DNA of 64,000 nt, taken from positions 62,001 through 126,000 of the forward strand of contig DJPN01000021.1 of assembly GCA_002438565.1 (NCBI GenBank), written 5' to 3'. Below, one piece after another: positions 24,635 to 33,759 of the stretch (its first letter is position 1; each line of letters opens with the position of its first letter). This stretch comes from Alphaproteobacteria bacterium UBA6411. Its GTDB lineage: Bacteria > Pseudomonadota > Alphaproteobacteria > CAAGCB01 > CAG-977. The notes under the pieces are model-generated. The model ran no database searches. It was not told the origin of the DNA and worked only from the letters and a program-made list of their open reading frames with translations. The position numbers were made by a program, and so were the translations under genes.

Positions 24635-26107
24635 ATGCCCTTACTGGCTTCGTATATTAGAAATTTCAAAAATTTACGCATTCTGGTTATCGGAGACATT
24701 ATGCTGGATCGTTTCGTATACGGCAAAGTCGAACGCATTTCGCCCGAAGCGCCTGTCCCCGTGTTTGATTTCAAAAAATCGTCCGACATGCTGGGTGGAG
24801 CGGGAAACGTTGTCGCAAATTTAGTGTCTTTGGGGGTGAAGACCTCTTTTATCGGCGTGGTCGGGCAAGATGACAGCGCGCGGGAAATTTCATCCTTGTT
24901 GGGAAAATTGGGGGCGTGTCATCATTTGATTCGGCTGAAAAACTATCCGACAATCGTCAAAACGCGCTTGATTGCCGGCAACACGCATTTGCTGCGCGTC
25001 GATTGCGAAGAAAAATGGTTTACGCCGGATTCTGTTTTGCCGACCATTCGTTCCATTATTGAAAAAGCGGTAAAAAATGCGGATTTGGTTCTTTTGTCGG
25101 ATTATGCCAAGGGTGTTTTGGCCAAATCGACGGCGCAGGCGATTATCGCCGAATGTTGCAAAGCGGGTAAAAAAGTCCTTATAGATCCGAAAGGTTCCGA
25201 TTGGTCGAAATACGAAAACGCAACTCTGGTCAAGCCGAATTTGAAAGAATTCAAAGAAGTGTGCGGACTTTCCGTCAATCCGTCGGATTCCGATTTTACG
25301 AAACATCTGTCCGACGGCGCAAAGCTGATTTTTAAACGCTATAAAATCAAAAGCCTGCTGATTACCTTGTCCGAACACGGTATGGCGTACATTCATTCGT
25401 CCTCTCCCGACGAGGTTTATCAAATTCCCACCCAAGCCAAAGAAGTTTTCGACGTATCGGGTGCGGGGGATACGTCTTTGGCGACCTTTGGCGCGGCATT
25501 CGGCGCGGGCGCTTTGCCCAAGGATGCGATGAAGCTGGCAAACACGGCGTCGGGCATAGTCGTCGGCAAAGTCGGAACGGCGTGCATTTCCGCAAACGAA
25601 TTGGAAAACGCCCTGTCCGAACGCAATCCGGCCGCCGTGCCGAAAAGCAAAATCGTATCGCCGGAACAAGCCGCCGAAATCGCCGTTGAATTAAAGAAAA
25701 GCGGCAAAAAAACGGGCTTTACCAACGGCTGTTTCGATTTATTGCATTTGGGACATTTGCGATCGTTTGAAAATGCCAAAAAGGAATGTGACGTTTTGTT
25801 CGTCGGCGTGAATTCGGATGCGAGCGTCAAGCGCCACAAAGGCGATTCCCGCCCGATCCAAGATGAAAAAACGCGCGCTTTGCTGGTCGCTTCATTGGAA
25901 ACGGTGGATTATGTCATCGTTTTTGACGACGACACGGCGCTTCCTTTGGTCGAAAAAATCCGTCCCGACGTTATCGCGAAAGAGGGTTATTTGCTTCAAA
26001 ACTGGCCGGAGGCGCAATTCGTCGTTTCTTACGGCGGCCGCGCCGTTACGTTAAAGCGCGTTGACGGCTATTCCACCACGCAAACCGTTGAAAGGATTAA
26101 ACACTGA
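24635..26107 (+). CDS. hldE: Bifunctional D-glycero-beta-D-manno-heptose-7-P kinase / heptose-1-P adenylyltransferase
   Basis: I start at ATG 24635 after GAGGAGAGG, giving 490 residues. The N-terminal ribokinase-type domain has VIGDIMLDRFVYG, RISPEAPVPVF, GGAGNVVANL and the catalytic DVSGAGDTSLATF. The C-terminal nucleotidyltransferase domain has TNGCFDLLHLGHLRSFENAK (HxGH) and VDGYSTTQTVERI. The enzyme phosphorylates heptose-7-phosphate at C1 and later transfers AMP to heptose-1-phosphate, giving ADP-heptose for LPS core. The domain order and length match the E. coli-type fused enzyme. It is the first gene of an operon with gmhA and gmhB, with a one-base stop/start overlap to gmhA. Confidence 0.96.
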   Translation: MPLLASYIRNFKNLRILVIGDIMLDRFVYGKVERISPEAPVPVFDFKKSSDMLGGAGNVVANLVSLGVKTSFIGVVGQDDSAREISSLLGKLGACHHLIRLKNYPTIVKTRLIAGNTHLLRVDCEEKWFTPDSVLPTIRSIIEKAVKNADLVLLSDYAKGVLAKSTAQAIIAECCKAGKKVLIDPKGSDWSKYENATLVKPNLKEFKEVCGLSVNPSDSDFTKHLSDGAKLIFKRYKIKSLLITLSEHGMAYIHSSSPDEVYQIPTQAKEVFDVSGAGDTSLATFGAAFGAGALPKDAMKLANTASGIVVGKVGTACISANELENALSERNPAAVPKSKIVSPEQAAEIAVELKKSGKKTGFTNGCFDLLHLGHLRSFENAKKECDVLFVGVNSDASVKRHKGDSRPIQDEKTRALLVASLETVDYVIVFDDDTALPLVEKIRPDVIAKEGYLLQNWPEAQFVVSYGGRAVTLKRVDGYSTTQTVERIKH

Positions 26108-26673
26108 TGCAGCAGGAAATCATTGCTTCGTTTCAGGAAAACGTTGCCGGTTTTACGGAAATCCAAACTTTGGCGCCCGTTATCGAAAAAATCGCGCTGA
26201 TATGCATTGACGCGATCCGCAACAACCGCAAAGTGATGTTTTGCGGCAATGGCGGTTCGGCGGCGGATTCGCAGCATTTGGCGGCGGAGCTGGTCGGGCG
26301 GTATAAAATGAACCGCCCCGCAATGAATGCGATAGCTTTGACAACGGACAGTTCGATTTTGACGGCGATCGGGAACGATTACGGTTATGACACGATTTTT
26401 GAACGCCAGGTCGAAGGCTTGGGGCAAAAAGGCGACGTTTTGGTCGGCATATCGACTTCGGGCAATTCAAAAAATGTGCTGCGCGCTTTTGAAATGGCGC
26501 GCAAAAAAGGCGTTTCGACGGTTGCTTTTACGGGAAAATCGGGCGGCAGAATGAAAGAAACGGCCGATATTTGCGTCAACGTGCCGTCCGACGTCACAAA
26601 CCATATTCAAGAAATGCACATTGCCGTCGGGCATTTGATTTGCGGATTGGTCGAAAGGGTTGTCAATGGCTAA
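26107..26673 (+). CDS. gmhA: Sedoheptulose 7-phosphate isomerase
   Basis: The 188-residue protein is a single SIS-domain isomerase. FCGNGGSAADSQHLAAELVG and GISTSGNSKNVL hold the phosphate, and the final helix has the NHIQEMHIAVGH motif with the catalytic His. It converts sedoheptulose 7-phosphate to D-glycero-D-manno-heptose 7-phosphate, the first committed step of ADP-heptose synthesis. Stop and start overlap with hldE (TGATG), so translation is coupled. Length and motifs are standard. Confidence 0.96.
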   Translation: MQQEIIASFQENVAGFTEIQTLAPVIEKIALICIDAIRNNRKVMFCGNGGSAADSQHLAAELVGRYKMNRPAMNAIALTTDSSILTAIGNDYGYDTIFERQVEGLGQKGDVLVGISTSGNSKNVLRAFEMARKKGVSTVAFTGKSGGRMKETADICVNVPSDVTNHIQEMHIAVGHLICGLVERVVNG

Positions 26674-27178
26674 AGCTTTGTTTTTGGATCGCGACGGTAC
26701 AATCAACATTGATTACGGATACGTTTTTGAACCCGAACGGTTTGAATTCGTTGACGGAATCTTTGATTTATGCCATGCGGCGCAATCCAAAGGCTTTAAA
26801 ATCATTGTTTGCACGAACCAATCGGGCATTGCGCGCGGGTATTTCACCGAAGCCGACTTTCAAAAAATTACGGCGCATATGGTGAAAAAGTTTTCTGAAC
26901 AACGCATTGAAATCGCGGACGTTTTTCATTGTCCGACATTGGACGGCATTGACCGCAAGCCCAATACGGGAATGTTCGTCAAAGCGCGCGACAAACACGG
27001 AATCAATATGGCGGCAAGTATTTCCTTGGGTGACAGCGAACGCGACGTGATTGCGGGAATAAACGCAGGCGTCGGAACAAATTATTTGTTGTCGAAAAAG
27101 AAAATCGCCGCTCCGATTTGCCCCGTTGTTTCAAGCTGCCGCGAATTGGCGGAACTCATTGAAAAAGGTGTCGAATGA
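26666..27178 (+). CDS. gmhB: D-glycero-D-manno-heptose 1,7-bisphosphate 7-phosphatase
   Basis: Start ATG 26666 lies inside the end of gmhA. The 170-residue protein is a HAD phosphatase with FLDRDGTIN (nucleophile and acid/base Asp), VCTNQSGIARGYF, and SLGDSERDVIAG. HCPTLDGIDRKPNTG is the loop that in GmhB often binds zinc through Cys and His residues; only one Cys remains here. It removes the C7 phosphate between the two HldE reactions. With hldE and gmhA it completes the pathway except for the epimerase hldD, which is not in the window. Confidence 0.93.
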   Translation: MAKALFLDRDGTINIDYGYVFEPERFEFVDGIFDLCHAAQSKGFKIIVCTNQSGIARGYFTEADFQKITAHMVKKFSEQRIEIADVFHCPTLDGIDRKPNTGMFVKARDKHGINMAASISLGDSERDVIAGINAGVGTNYLLSKKKIAAPICPVVSSCRELAELIEKGVE

Positions 27179-28299
27179 ATTATTTTGACAAGCTGGACCA
27201 TCGATCCGCCCGCATGCGCGAAAAATATCCGACTCGTCCGCGCAAAGCCGCCGCGTCAATGTTGATGTGGACTGTTAAAAACCTGTTTCCAAAGGCGGAC
27301 AAAACCGTTTTTACGGATGGCAGGCTGCATATTGCCGTCAGCGTTTTGGGCGGATTGGGCGATTTGTTTTTTGCCGCGCGGTATGTCGAAAGGCTGTCCC
27401 GTTATTTTGGACAAAAAGTTACCGTTTGCATGGAAAATAGCGCGGCGTACGCTCAGCCTGTTTTTGGCGGATTAAGCGGCGTTGAAGCGATTGTTGCCCC
27501 AAACGGCGCGCCGTGCGATATTAAAATTCGATTGGTTCGTTTTCCGGAAATCGTTTTTTGCGACTTTAAACGCTTAAAAGCCGTCGGCGACAGCAAAATC
27601 AAAGCTTATGTGCAGTCTTTGCTTGATTTTCGATCCGGCTTTCCTCTGGTATACAACAACGATTATTTTGGGTATCGCTATGCCCAAGCAAAGGGCAAAA
27701 AACGCGAAGATCAACCGGATATTGACGGGATTTTGCATTTGGCGGACGTTTCGCTGAACATACCTGCGGCCGATCCGCAAATTGGCAAGCCTTTTATCAC
27801 GATTCAAACTGGATACGGCGAACATTTTAAGGGTGTGGAATCCGAAACGCGCCAATGGGGTGTCGAAAAATATGAACGGCTGATTGAATTGCTAAAGCAG
27901 GAATACCCGCGTTTTAAGACTGTTCAAATCGGGGCGGATTATCATCCGCGCATCCAAGAAACGGATTTCGATTTGCGTGGCAAAACATCAATTCCGGAAG
28001 TGTTCGGTTTGCTGAAAAACGCCGCTCTGCATATTCAGCAGGAAGGCGGATTTGCAATCGCGCGGCACTATTTGTGCGGCAAACCGTCGGTCGTTTTGTT
28101 CGGCCCGACGGATGAAAAATTCTTGGGGTTTCCGGAAAATTTAAATCTTCGCGCGCCGGGATTCGAATGCATATGCGAAGGACTGACCCAAAAATGGTAT
28201 CAAAAATGTTTGAAAACGGGCGGTTGCGCGGCGTGCATGCGGGCGTTGTCCGCACAAACCGTGTTTGAAAAAATCAAAGAAAGCAAAATATTGGAGTAA
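27175..28299 (+). CDS. Glycosyltransferase family 9 (heptosyltransferase-like)
   Basis: The 374-residue protein starts in the gmhB stop (ATGA). It has the two-domain layout of ADP-heptose:LPS heptosyltransferases: an N-terminal VLGGLGDLFFAARYVERL that replaces the usual GDxxxxxP region, and a C-terminal block with GKTSIPEVFGLLKNA, HIQQEGGFAIARHYL and VVLFGPTDEKFLG. Family 9 enzymes transfer heptose from ADP-heptose to LPS core at the inner face of the membrane. The conserved Asp of other members near the donor site is not obvious. A Cys-rich end (CLKTGGCAACMRAL) is shared with the next gene. The exact acceptor is unknown. Confidence 0.85.
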   Translation: MNYFDKLDHRSARMREKYPTRPRKAAASMLMWTVKNLFPKADKTVFTDGRLHIAVSVLGGLGDLFFAARYVERLSRYFGQKVTVCMENSAAYAQPVFGGLSGVEAIVAPNGAPCDIKIRLVRFPEIVFCDFKRLKAVGDSKIKAYVQSLLDFRSGFPLVYNNDYFGYRYAQAKGKKREDQPDIDGILHLADVSLNIPAADPQIGKPFITIQTGYGEHFKGVESETRQWGVEKYERLIELLKQEYPRFKTVQIGADYHPRIQETDFDLRGKTSIPEVFGLLKNAALHIQQEGGFAIARHYLCGKPSVVLFGPTDEKFLGFPENLNLRAPGFECICEGLTQKWYQKCLKTGGCAACMRALSAQTVFEKIKESKILE

Positions 28300-28302
28300 T
28301 TT

Positions 28303-29511
28303 ATGAAAAATTATTTTGAAAAACTTGAACGCAGAGTTCAAAAATATAAAACAAAATATGCAAATCGCCCGCGCAAAGCCGCATTCAAACTCGCCTTGTG
28401 GAATACATTGTGCGTGTTTAAACGGCACAAACGTCAAGATATCGTTGATTTACAAAGCATAACAAAACCTGTCAACAAAATTGCACTTGCAATTAACGGC
28501 GGCATAGGCGATTACATCACAGCAATAAATTATGCTGCATACCTTTATAATTTTTTAAACAAACAAACACCGATAGATATTTTTGTAAAAAATCCCAAAA
28601 GCATGAAAACTCTTTTCAGCAAATCTGTCAATTTTGATTTTTTTGAACGGGATTCCATTCATGAAAAAAAGGAATATCCGCTTAAACTGAATTTGAATAG
28701 ATTTCCAGAGATACTATACTGCAATGAAACCGCCCTGCATGAAATGATGCCGAATGTTATTCCTTTGCTCAACGCTTGGGAAAAAATTAAAAAAGAAGCG
28801 GGGTTGTATTTTGAAATTGACCCCCGCGCAGACGCCTTAACCGTGCAGTACGCGCAAGTTAACGGTGCCAAAAAAAGAATACAGCAACCGGATATTGACG
28901 GAATATTAGGTGTTAAGGAAGAACACCTTATAAAACTTTATCCCGAAAGTACAACGGAAGTTTTAGAAAAATTCGGATTAAACGATTGCGTTTTTATCAC
29001 AATGAACCGCGGAACGGATACAGGCAACAAAGATAACGAAGTTACGCGTATGTGGCCCTTGGAAAATTATGCAAAACTTGTAAAATTGATAAAAAACAAA
29101 TATCCTCGATGCAAAATCGTGCAGTTGGGATATTCCCCCGAATGGTGCAGGCTCATAGACGGCATTGATATTGATTTGCGCGGAAAAACAACGCTTTTTG
29201 AACTGAAGTCCCTGCTTTTTGCATCCGCCTTGCACATAGATTACGAAGGAGGAATGGTTCATTTACGAAAAGCGTTAGGGGTGGGAAAATCCATAGTCCT
29301 GTTTGGTCCGACAAACCCTAACTGGCTAGGATATGATACAAATATCAATATCTGCACAAACAAATGCTGTTTTTGTGAAAATCTCACTCCGAATTGGCAA
29401 AAATATTGCTCGAATCATAAATTTCCACACATTTGCATGGAAAGCATAACTCCTGAAATGGTATTCAATAAAGTCAACGCAGTTTTATCTTCTGTAAAAA
29501 GCCGAGTGTAA
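28303..29511 (+). CDS. Glycosyltransferase family 9, paralogue of the previous gene
   Basis: The 402-residue protein shares with its upstream neighbour the start (NYF-KLE/D), the RPRKAA motif, YAQ...G-KKR-QPDIDGIL, DLRGKT, and VLFGPTNPNWLG, so the two arose by duplication. It has AINGGIGDYITAINYAAYL in the donor-site loop and a Cys-rich C-terminus (CTNKCCFCENL). Its base composition is clearly more AT-rich than the preceding four genes, which suggests separate acquisition or relaxed selection. It is the last gene before a terminator that overlaps its stop. It probably adds a second sugar to the LPS core. Confidence 0.82.
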   Translation: MKNYFEKLERRVQKYKTKYANRPRKAAFKLALWNTLCVFKRHKRQDIVDLQSITKPVNKIALAINGGIGDYITAINYAAYLYNFLNKQTPIDIFVKNPKSMKTLFSKSVNFDFFERDSIHEKKEYPLKLNLNRFPEILYCNETALHEMMPNVIPLLNAWEKIKKEAGLYFEIDPRADALTVQYAQVNGAKKRIQQPDIDGILGVKEEHLIKLYPESTTEVLEKFGLNDCVFITMNRGTDTGNKDNEVTRMWPLENYAKLVKLIKNKYPRCKIVQLGYSPEWCRLIDGIDIDLRGKTTLFELKSLLFASALHIDYEGGMVHLRKALGVGKSIVLFGPTNPNWLGYDTNINICTNKCCFCENLTPNWQKYCSNHKFPHICMESITPEMVFNKVNAVLSSVKSRV

Positions 29512-29525
29512 AACACTCGGCTTTT
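29501..29525 (+). terminator. Terminator of the heptose operon
   Basis: GCCGAGTGT-AAA-ACACTCGGC followed by TTTT. The hairpin begins inside the last codons of the preceding gene. Confidence 0.85.
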
Positions 29526-29532
29526 CCCTGTT

Positions 29533-29886
29533 TCAGTATGGATATTTCAGACGAATTTCCGCTTTTGTGTTCAGCCACAGCGTTTTCTTTTCATCCGCAT
29601 CCGGACTGTTTGTCGCAACCGCTTCATCATAGTCGAATTTCAACGGATCGGCGAATGTGCAAAAAGCTTGCTGTCTGTTTTTGCGGGCGGTTTCCCTCGC
29701 GATTTCAAGCGGAACGGACGGCAACGCGCTTTTCGCATAATATCCGCCGTCATATCCGACAACGATTTCTTCATCGGTTTGCGACACGGTGAAATCGTTT
29801 AATCCGATAATTTTGCAGTTTTCGGTCAATTCCGCTTCCGTTTTGTTAAAAGCGACGATTTTCCCGTTTTTGGTTGCTGTATGCAT
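29533..29886 (-). CDS. Phage tail-fibre-associated (assembly-like) protein
   Basis: I place the start at ATG 29886, overlapping the tail-fibre stop (TGATG), giving 117 residues. The C-terminal part (AVATNSPDADEKKTLWLNTK and a final EIRLKYPY) resembles the end of small phage proteins encoded just after tail fibres. The middle, LPSVPLEIARETARKNRQQA, is a charged helix. I infer a tail-fibre chaperone or collar protein. No other phage genes surround the pair. Confidence 0.5.
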   Translation of the reverse strand: MHTATKNGKIVAFNKTEAELTENCKIIGLNDFTVSQTDEEIVVGYDGGYYAKSALPSVPLEIARETARKNRQQAFCTFADPLKFDYDEAVATNSPDADEKKTLWLNTKAEIRLKYPY

Positions 29887-30755
29887 CAGTTGTTTTCCCC
29901 TTGTGCGTAAATAAATCTGAACACGTTTGTTTTGCCCTGCAGGCTGTAGCCGATTGCAACGGAACTTCCTTTTCGCGCAGGCAAAGCCACAGAGAGCTCG
30001 TATCCCGCATGCGACGATACGATGTTGTATCCCAAATTCGACATGTCTTTGATACACACCCATTCACCGGCGTATTTGGCGTCTTTTGCCAACACGAACC
30101 ACCCGTCCGCGGGTGCCGTGTAAAAATGCCCGCTTTCCTGCAATGTCAAATCAACGTATTTACCGCTCGGCATGCTTAAATTTGAAACAACGGATTTCCC
30201 CTCTGCTGTCAAATTGCCCAAATCCGCATTTGCTTTTGTTTCCAGCATCGCCGCCGTATTGACCTCCGATGACGCGGCGTTCGCTGCAGACGCTGTTGCG
30301 GCGGCCGCTTTCTCGACAGCCGTTTGGGCGGCCGCAGTGCAATCGGAAACCGCTTTTCTAATGCTGGGAATCAAGCTGTCCGCCGCCGTGTCGTCGAAAA
30401 TATCCACTGTTACGGCGCGCGCGGATTTTTCCGCCAGCTGTTGCACCTGCATCGTCAGCTTGTCAAAGTTGCGTTCCAGCGTTTCGGCGTGCAAAATCTC
30501 GTTGTCGCGGTAGTCCGTTTCCTGCGTCAAAGGCACTTCGCGCACAATCGCGATTTCCGCCCCGTTTTCGGGAGCGTCCGCAAACACCAGATTGCCGCCT
30601 TTGACCGTCCAGTCCGTCCGTTCCGTCTGTATGTCGTTCTTTTTCTGCCTGACTTTGATATGCTCCTTTTCCAAAAAGGAAAACGGGATTGCAAACTCTT
30701 TCGCAACCCCGTTTCCGATATAAATCACCTTGTTTGTTTGACTGCTTACCGTCAT
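29886..30755 (-). CDS. Phage tail-fibre protein (T7 gp17 N-terminal-like)
   Basis: The 289-residue protein starts with the T7-type tail-fibre attachment domain: KVIYIGNGVAKEFAIPFSFL, DWTVKGGNLVFADAP, REVPLTQETDYRDNE and LERNFDKLTMQVQQLAE. An Ala-rich helix (about residues 140-180, with repeated ATASAANAA) gives a coiled-coil shaft. The last 90 residues form a beta-rich tip with DGWFVLAKDAKYAGEW. In T7-like phages this domain joins the fibre to the tail. Here it stands with only its small partner, between the heptose operon and RADAR. It could be prophage debris, a tailocin part kept elsewhere, or a receptor-binding decoy. Confidence 0.75.
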   Translation of the reverse strand: MTVSSQTNKVIYIGNGVAKEFAIPFSFLEKEHIKVRQKKNDIQTERTDWTVKGGNLVFADAPENGAEIAIVREVPLTQETDYRDNEILHAETLERNFDKLTMQVQQLAEKSARAVTVDIFDDTAADSLIPSIRKAVSDCTAAAQTAVEKAAAATASAANAASSEVNTAAMLETKANADLGNLTAEGKSVVSNLSMPSGKYVDLTLQESGHFYTAPADGWFVLAKDAKYAGEWVCIKDMSNLGYNIVSSHAGYELSVALPARKGSSVAIGYSLQGKTNVFRFIYAQGENN

Positions 30756-30771
30756 TTTTTATCCTCTCAAT

Positions 30772-30794
30772 AAAAAAGCGGGGATTTTCCCCGC
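30772..30794 (-). terminator. Terminator or attenuator after rdrB
   Basis: On the minus strand, GCGGGG-AAAAT-CCCCGC followed by TTTTTTATT. It lies between rdrB and the tail-fibre gene, so it ends the RADAR transcript and precedes the fibre leader. Confidence 0.8.
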
Positions 30795-30865
30795 CGTTCA
30801 CAGTCAACGCACTTTCTCAATCTTACAGCATATTGTGATTATTTTTTCATGGATGTCAAGGCGCT

Positions 30866-33130
30866 TTACTTAAACCGGCAATCATTTTGATTTTCTTCCT
30901 TGACAAAGCTTTGTTCCAGCGAGCTTTTGCGCAGGTATTCCACAAAATCGTACACTTCTTCCGCAGAAGCTCCGTTTTCCAACAAAGTTTTGGCAATCAC
31001 GGCATATTCCATCCCCAAACTGGTCTGGAACACCGCGCTGTCATCCGTGTTGACGCATACCGGCACATCGCAATCCGCCGCGGCCAAAGAATAAAGGCCG
31101 TGCCTGTTCAGCGCAAACAGCGGCAAATCCGCAAAGTTGTCTATCGGCGATATTTTCCGGTTTGACGACGGATTGGCTTCAACGGCTATTCCTTTTTCCG
31201 CAATCAGCTTTTTCAGAAAAGACTGACATTCGGACAGAACTTTCAAATACGTTTCGTCAACGCGGATTTTAACCTCTTTGTTCCTTTGTTTTTTATATTT
31301 TTCATCGTAAAAATAGCACCAATTCAGCTTGCGCGCCGTTTCGCTTCGGACAGCTTCGCGATAAGCGGCATTTCCACCGTTTTGCCGCCAAACTTCGAGA
31401 GAATTCGGGGCGTCCCCTTCTTGATTGTACAGTTCGGGATCATCCGCCCTCAACCGCCATGAAGCCAGATAAGTGTCTATATCCACGGCGCAAAAATCGC
31501 CCCGTCCTTCAAAAATCACATTTCTGATTTCCGTAAAGCGGTTTGAAACCTCAAACGACAGCAAAGGGTCAGCCCCCTGTTTCCTCAGCATGAAAAACAG
31601 CCACGCCAGATTGTCCAGATATTCCCCCGCCGGTATGACGACACATTCCATTCGTGTTTGCGCCAGCTGCCGCGGGCATGCCCCCAAAGCCAATGCATGT
31701 CCCAATCTGTCCCCGCGCCGGAAATTAAAGAAATCAATCACTTCATAGATGGCGCGCAAACCGGAACACAGCGACGTGTACACTTCCCCGACATGGTAAG
31801 TAAACGATAAATCCGCCTTTTCGGCGCGGCATCGTCTGAAATACGGCGCATACAATTCGGGCTTCACGCACAATTCATCCCCCGCCGCGTCAATGCCGAC
31901 GACATATTGAGAATAGGAACTGTTCAGCAGTCCTAAAATTTTTCTTGATTGATTGTTTATATCGCTTGTTTGGTGTAAAAGCGTTTTTCCTTTTTTCTTT
32001 ATAAAGTGAAATATATACCCGCAATTCGGTTTGTTTTCGCCGTAAACGGATGTCAGCGAAGCGTCCATTTCGCTTTGAATATATTTGAACTTTCTTTTTG
32101 TTTGAGGTGCGATTCTGAATTCGATTTTTGAAACAATATTTTCTTCGCTATACTTTTCAGCTATGCTTTTGTAAAGTTCTCCTTTGCCGCTGAACAGCAA
32201 ATCTTTTTTAGCTTGACACTTTTGGAATTTTTCAAACCCCATGCCTATATTGTCCTGTGTAAACATAAAGAATTTTTGCACAAAACCTGTCAGATACAGA
32301 TTGAATAAATCTCTGAACAATGGCTGAAAATCGTCTGTTTTTAAAAAACAGTTTTTCAAAAATCGCCGCTCACATTCGTAAATTTGTCCGTTTTTATTTT
32401 TTTCGTCCAAACAATGCTGCATCCAGCGAAAATTATCCATATATTGCGCAACATTTCCATAATCTTTCGCGTCAAGAATGTTCATGATGTCTTTCCGCGA
32501 TAAAAAATTTTCATTCATAATATAATATTCAAGATATATTCTCAGCATTTTTAATTTCAGAGAAAAAATATCATCAAATTCTTTTATTTTGCAATAAAAT
32601 GGCTTTTTGTAAATAAACGCGTACCAATTCAGCTCCGTCGAATATCCCGAAGCGTTCAAATGCATGTGGTTTTCGGCAACACCTTTTTCTTTCAAAGTGC
32701 TGCACAGCCGATGATTGTCATGTCCCGGCAAAAAAGAAAGCGGCAAATCTTTGGACGGGAACGCTGCGATATAAATATCGGCGGGCGCAACATTGATAAA
32801 ATCATTCCATTCCAATAAATTGTCAAAGTTGATTTCGAGCTTTCTCCCTTTCGGGATCAAGTATTTTTTTGCCGCTTTAACAAACATCTCATCGGCAAAG
32901 AAATGTTGCTTATCCCCGATTTTTTCATTGATGATGTTGTCCAGCAAAGCTTCCGAATAATTGTTTGGAAACAGCCTCAAGTACCGGTCTTTAACCGTTT
33001 GATACGTTTTTTCATCTTTTAAATCAAAAGCCTCGCCGTCCGTATAGTCCGCGGAAACAATCCGTTCGCACAGATTGTTAAAATCCGCGTCCTTATACGC
33101 ACAACGAATCAATCGCTCCAAGTTCCTCAT
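30866..33130 (-). CDS. rdrB: RADAR adenosine-deaminase-like effector RdrB
   Basis: The 754-residue protein is a large divergent member of the adenosine deaminase family. HMHL at 155-158 is the N-terminal metal-binding HxH. TYHVGEVY with HVGE at 446-449 matches the HAGE motif, and GDRLGHALALG gives the following metal His477. CVNTDDSAVF with Asp696/697 is the TDDP motif. EANPSSNRKISP precedes it, like the SNxxT box of ADA. Its size is far above ordinary deaminases (about 350) but fits RdrB, which edits adenosine to inosine during phage infection together with RdrA. It follows the middle gene (overlap 4 bases) and the ATPase on the same strand. AT-rich compared with its neighbours. Confidence 0.85.
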   Translation of the reverse strand: MRNLERLIRCAYKDADFNNLCERIVSADYTDGEAFDLKDEKTYQTVKDRYLRLFPNNYSEALLDNIINEKIGDKQHFFADEMFVKAAKKYLIPKGRKLEINFDNLLEWNDFINVAPADIYIAAFPSKDLPLSFLPGHDNHRLCSTLKEKGVAENHMHLNASGYSTELNWYAFIYKKPFYCKIKEFDDIFSLKLKMLRIYLEYYIMNENFLSRKDIMNILDAKDYGNVAQYMDNFRWMQHCLDEKNKNGQIYECERRFLKNCFLKTDDFQPLFRDLFNLYLTGFVQKFFMFTQDNIGMGFEKFQKCQAKKDLLFSGKGELYKSIAEKYSEENIVSKIEFRIAPQTKRKFKYIQSEMDASLTSVYGENKPNCGYIFHFIKKKGKTLLHQTSDINNQSRKILGLLNSSYSQYVVGIDAAGDELCVKPELYAPYFRRCRAEKADLSFTYHVGEVYTSLCSGLRAIYEVIDFFNFRRGDRLGHALALGACPRQLAQTRMECVVIPAGEYLDNLAWLFFMLRKQGADPLLSFEVSNRFTEIRNVIFEGRGDFCAVDIDTYLASWRLRADDPELYNQEGDAPNSLEVWRQNGGNAAYREAVRSETARKLNWCYFYDEKYKKQRNKEVKIRVDETYLKVLSECQSFLKKLIAEKGIAVEANPSSNRKISPIDNFADLPLFALNRHGLYSLAAADCDVPVCVNTDDSAVFQTSLGMEYAVIAKTLLENGASAEEVYDFVEYLRKSSLEQSFVKEENQNDCRFK

Positions 33131-33759
33131 TGGTCTTCCGGCATAAACTGCGGGTATTTTTTCAGAAGTTCTGTCAAATCTTTATAATACCAGCTTTTGT
33201 ATGATTTTTTACCGACATTTTTCAAATGGTTTGAAATATTCTTCGCTTTTGAAGCATCATCGTCTAAAAGAGCTTTAGACATTTTGTTTGAAATATCTTT
33301 CCAATCTTCGAACGTGATATTTACCAAGAAGTTTCTTACTTTTTCTTCATCAGCACTAAGAATAGGATTATCAAGTTTCATATTTTCAAGAATTCTAACA
33401 TCATGTATATTAAATAATTCACTACAATTATCTTGGCAAAATTTCATTTTTGACAACATTTTTTTTAAACCGATCTCATATTGAGAATGATTTTTAGAAT
33501 CTCCTTTCTCATCCAGCAACCAGTTAATTTTTTCATAAATTTTCTCAACAAAGCAACTTTTCTTATTATAAAATGTAACTCGCATAAACACATCCACATC
33601 AAACAAAGAATAAAACAAATATCCGCCATTCTGAATGGCTTTCAACAGATAATTTTTCTTCAGAACAGCGCTCAACGGATCCGACCTATAATTTATGTTA
33701 TTATTATCATTCCATTCAGATTTTTCATCATTTTCAATAACTATTTGATCATGATACAT
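33127..33759 (-). CDS. Middle gene of the RADAR operon, possibly a detached RdrA C-terminus
   Basis: The 210-residue protein matches no domain I recognise. It starts with an ATG that overlaps the end of the ATPase gene by 19 bases in the -1 frame and ends overlapping rdrB by 4 bases. As I recall, RdrA of characterised systems is roughly 850-900 residues; 642 plus 210 gives 852, so this could be the C-terminal part of RdrA made as a separate chain. It has a hydrophobic patch (NGGYLFYSLFDVDVFMRV) and a Lys-rich helical end. The overlapping sequence contains CTTTAAAAAC, where a slip back by one base after AAC would join the frames. Separate accessory protein is the alternative. Confidence 0.65.
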   Translation of the reverse strand: MYHDQIVIENDEKSEWNDNNNINYRSDPLSAVLKKNYLLKAIQNGGYLFYSLFDVDVFMRVTFYNKKSCFVEKIYEKINWLLDEKGDSKNHSQYEIGLKKMLSKMKFCQDNCSELFNIHDVRILENMKLDNPILSADEEKVRNFLVNITFEDWKDISNKMSKALLDDDASKAKNISNHLKNVGKKSYKSWYYKDLTELLKKYPQFMPEDQ

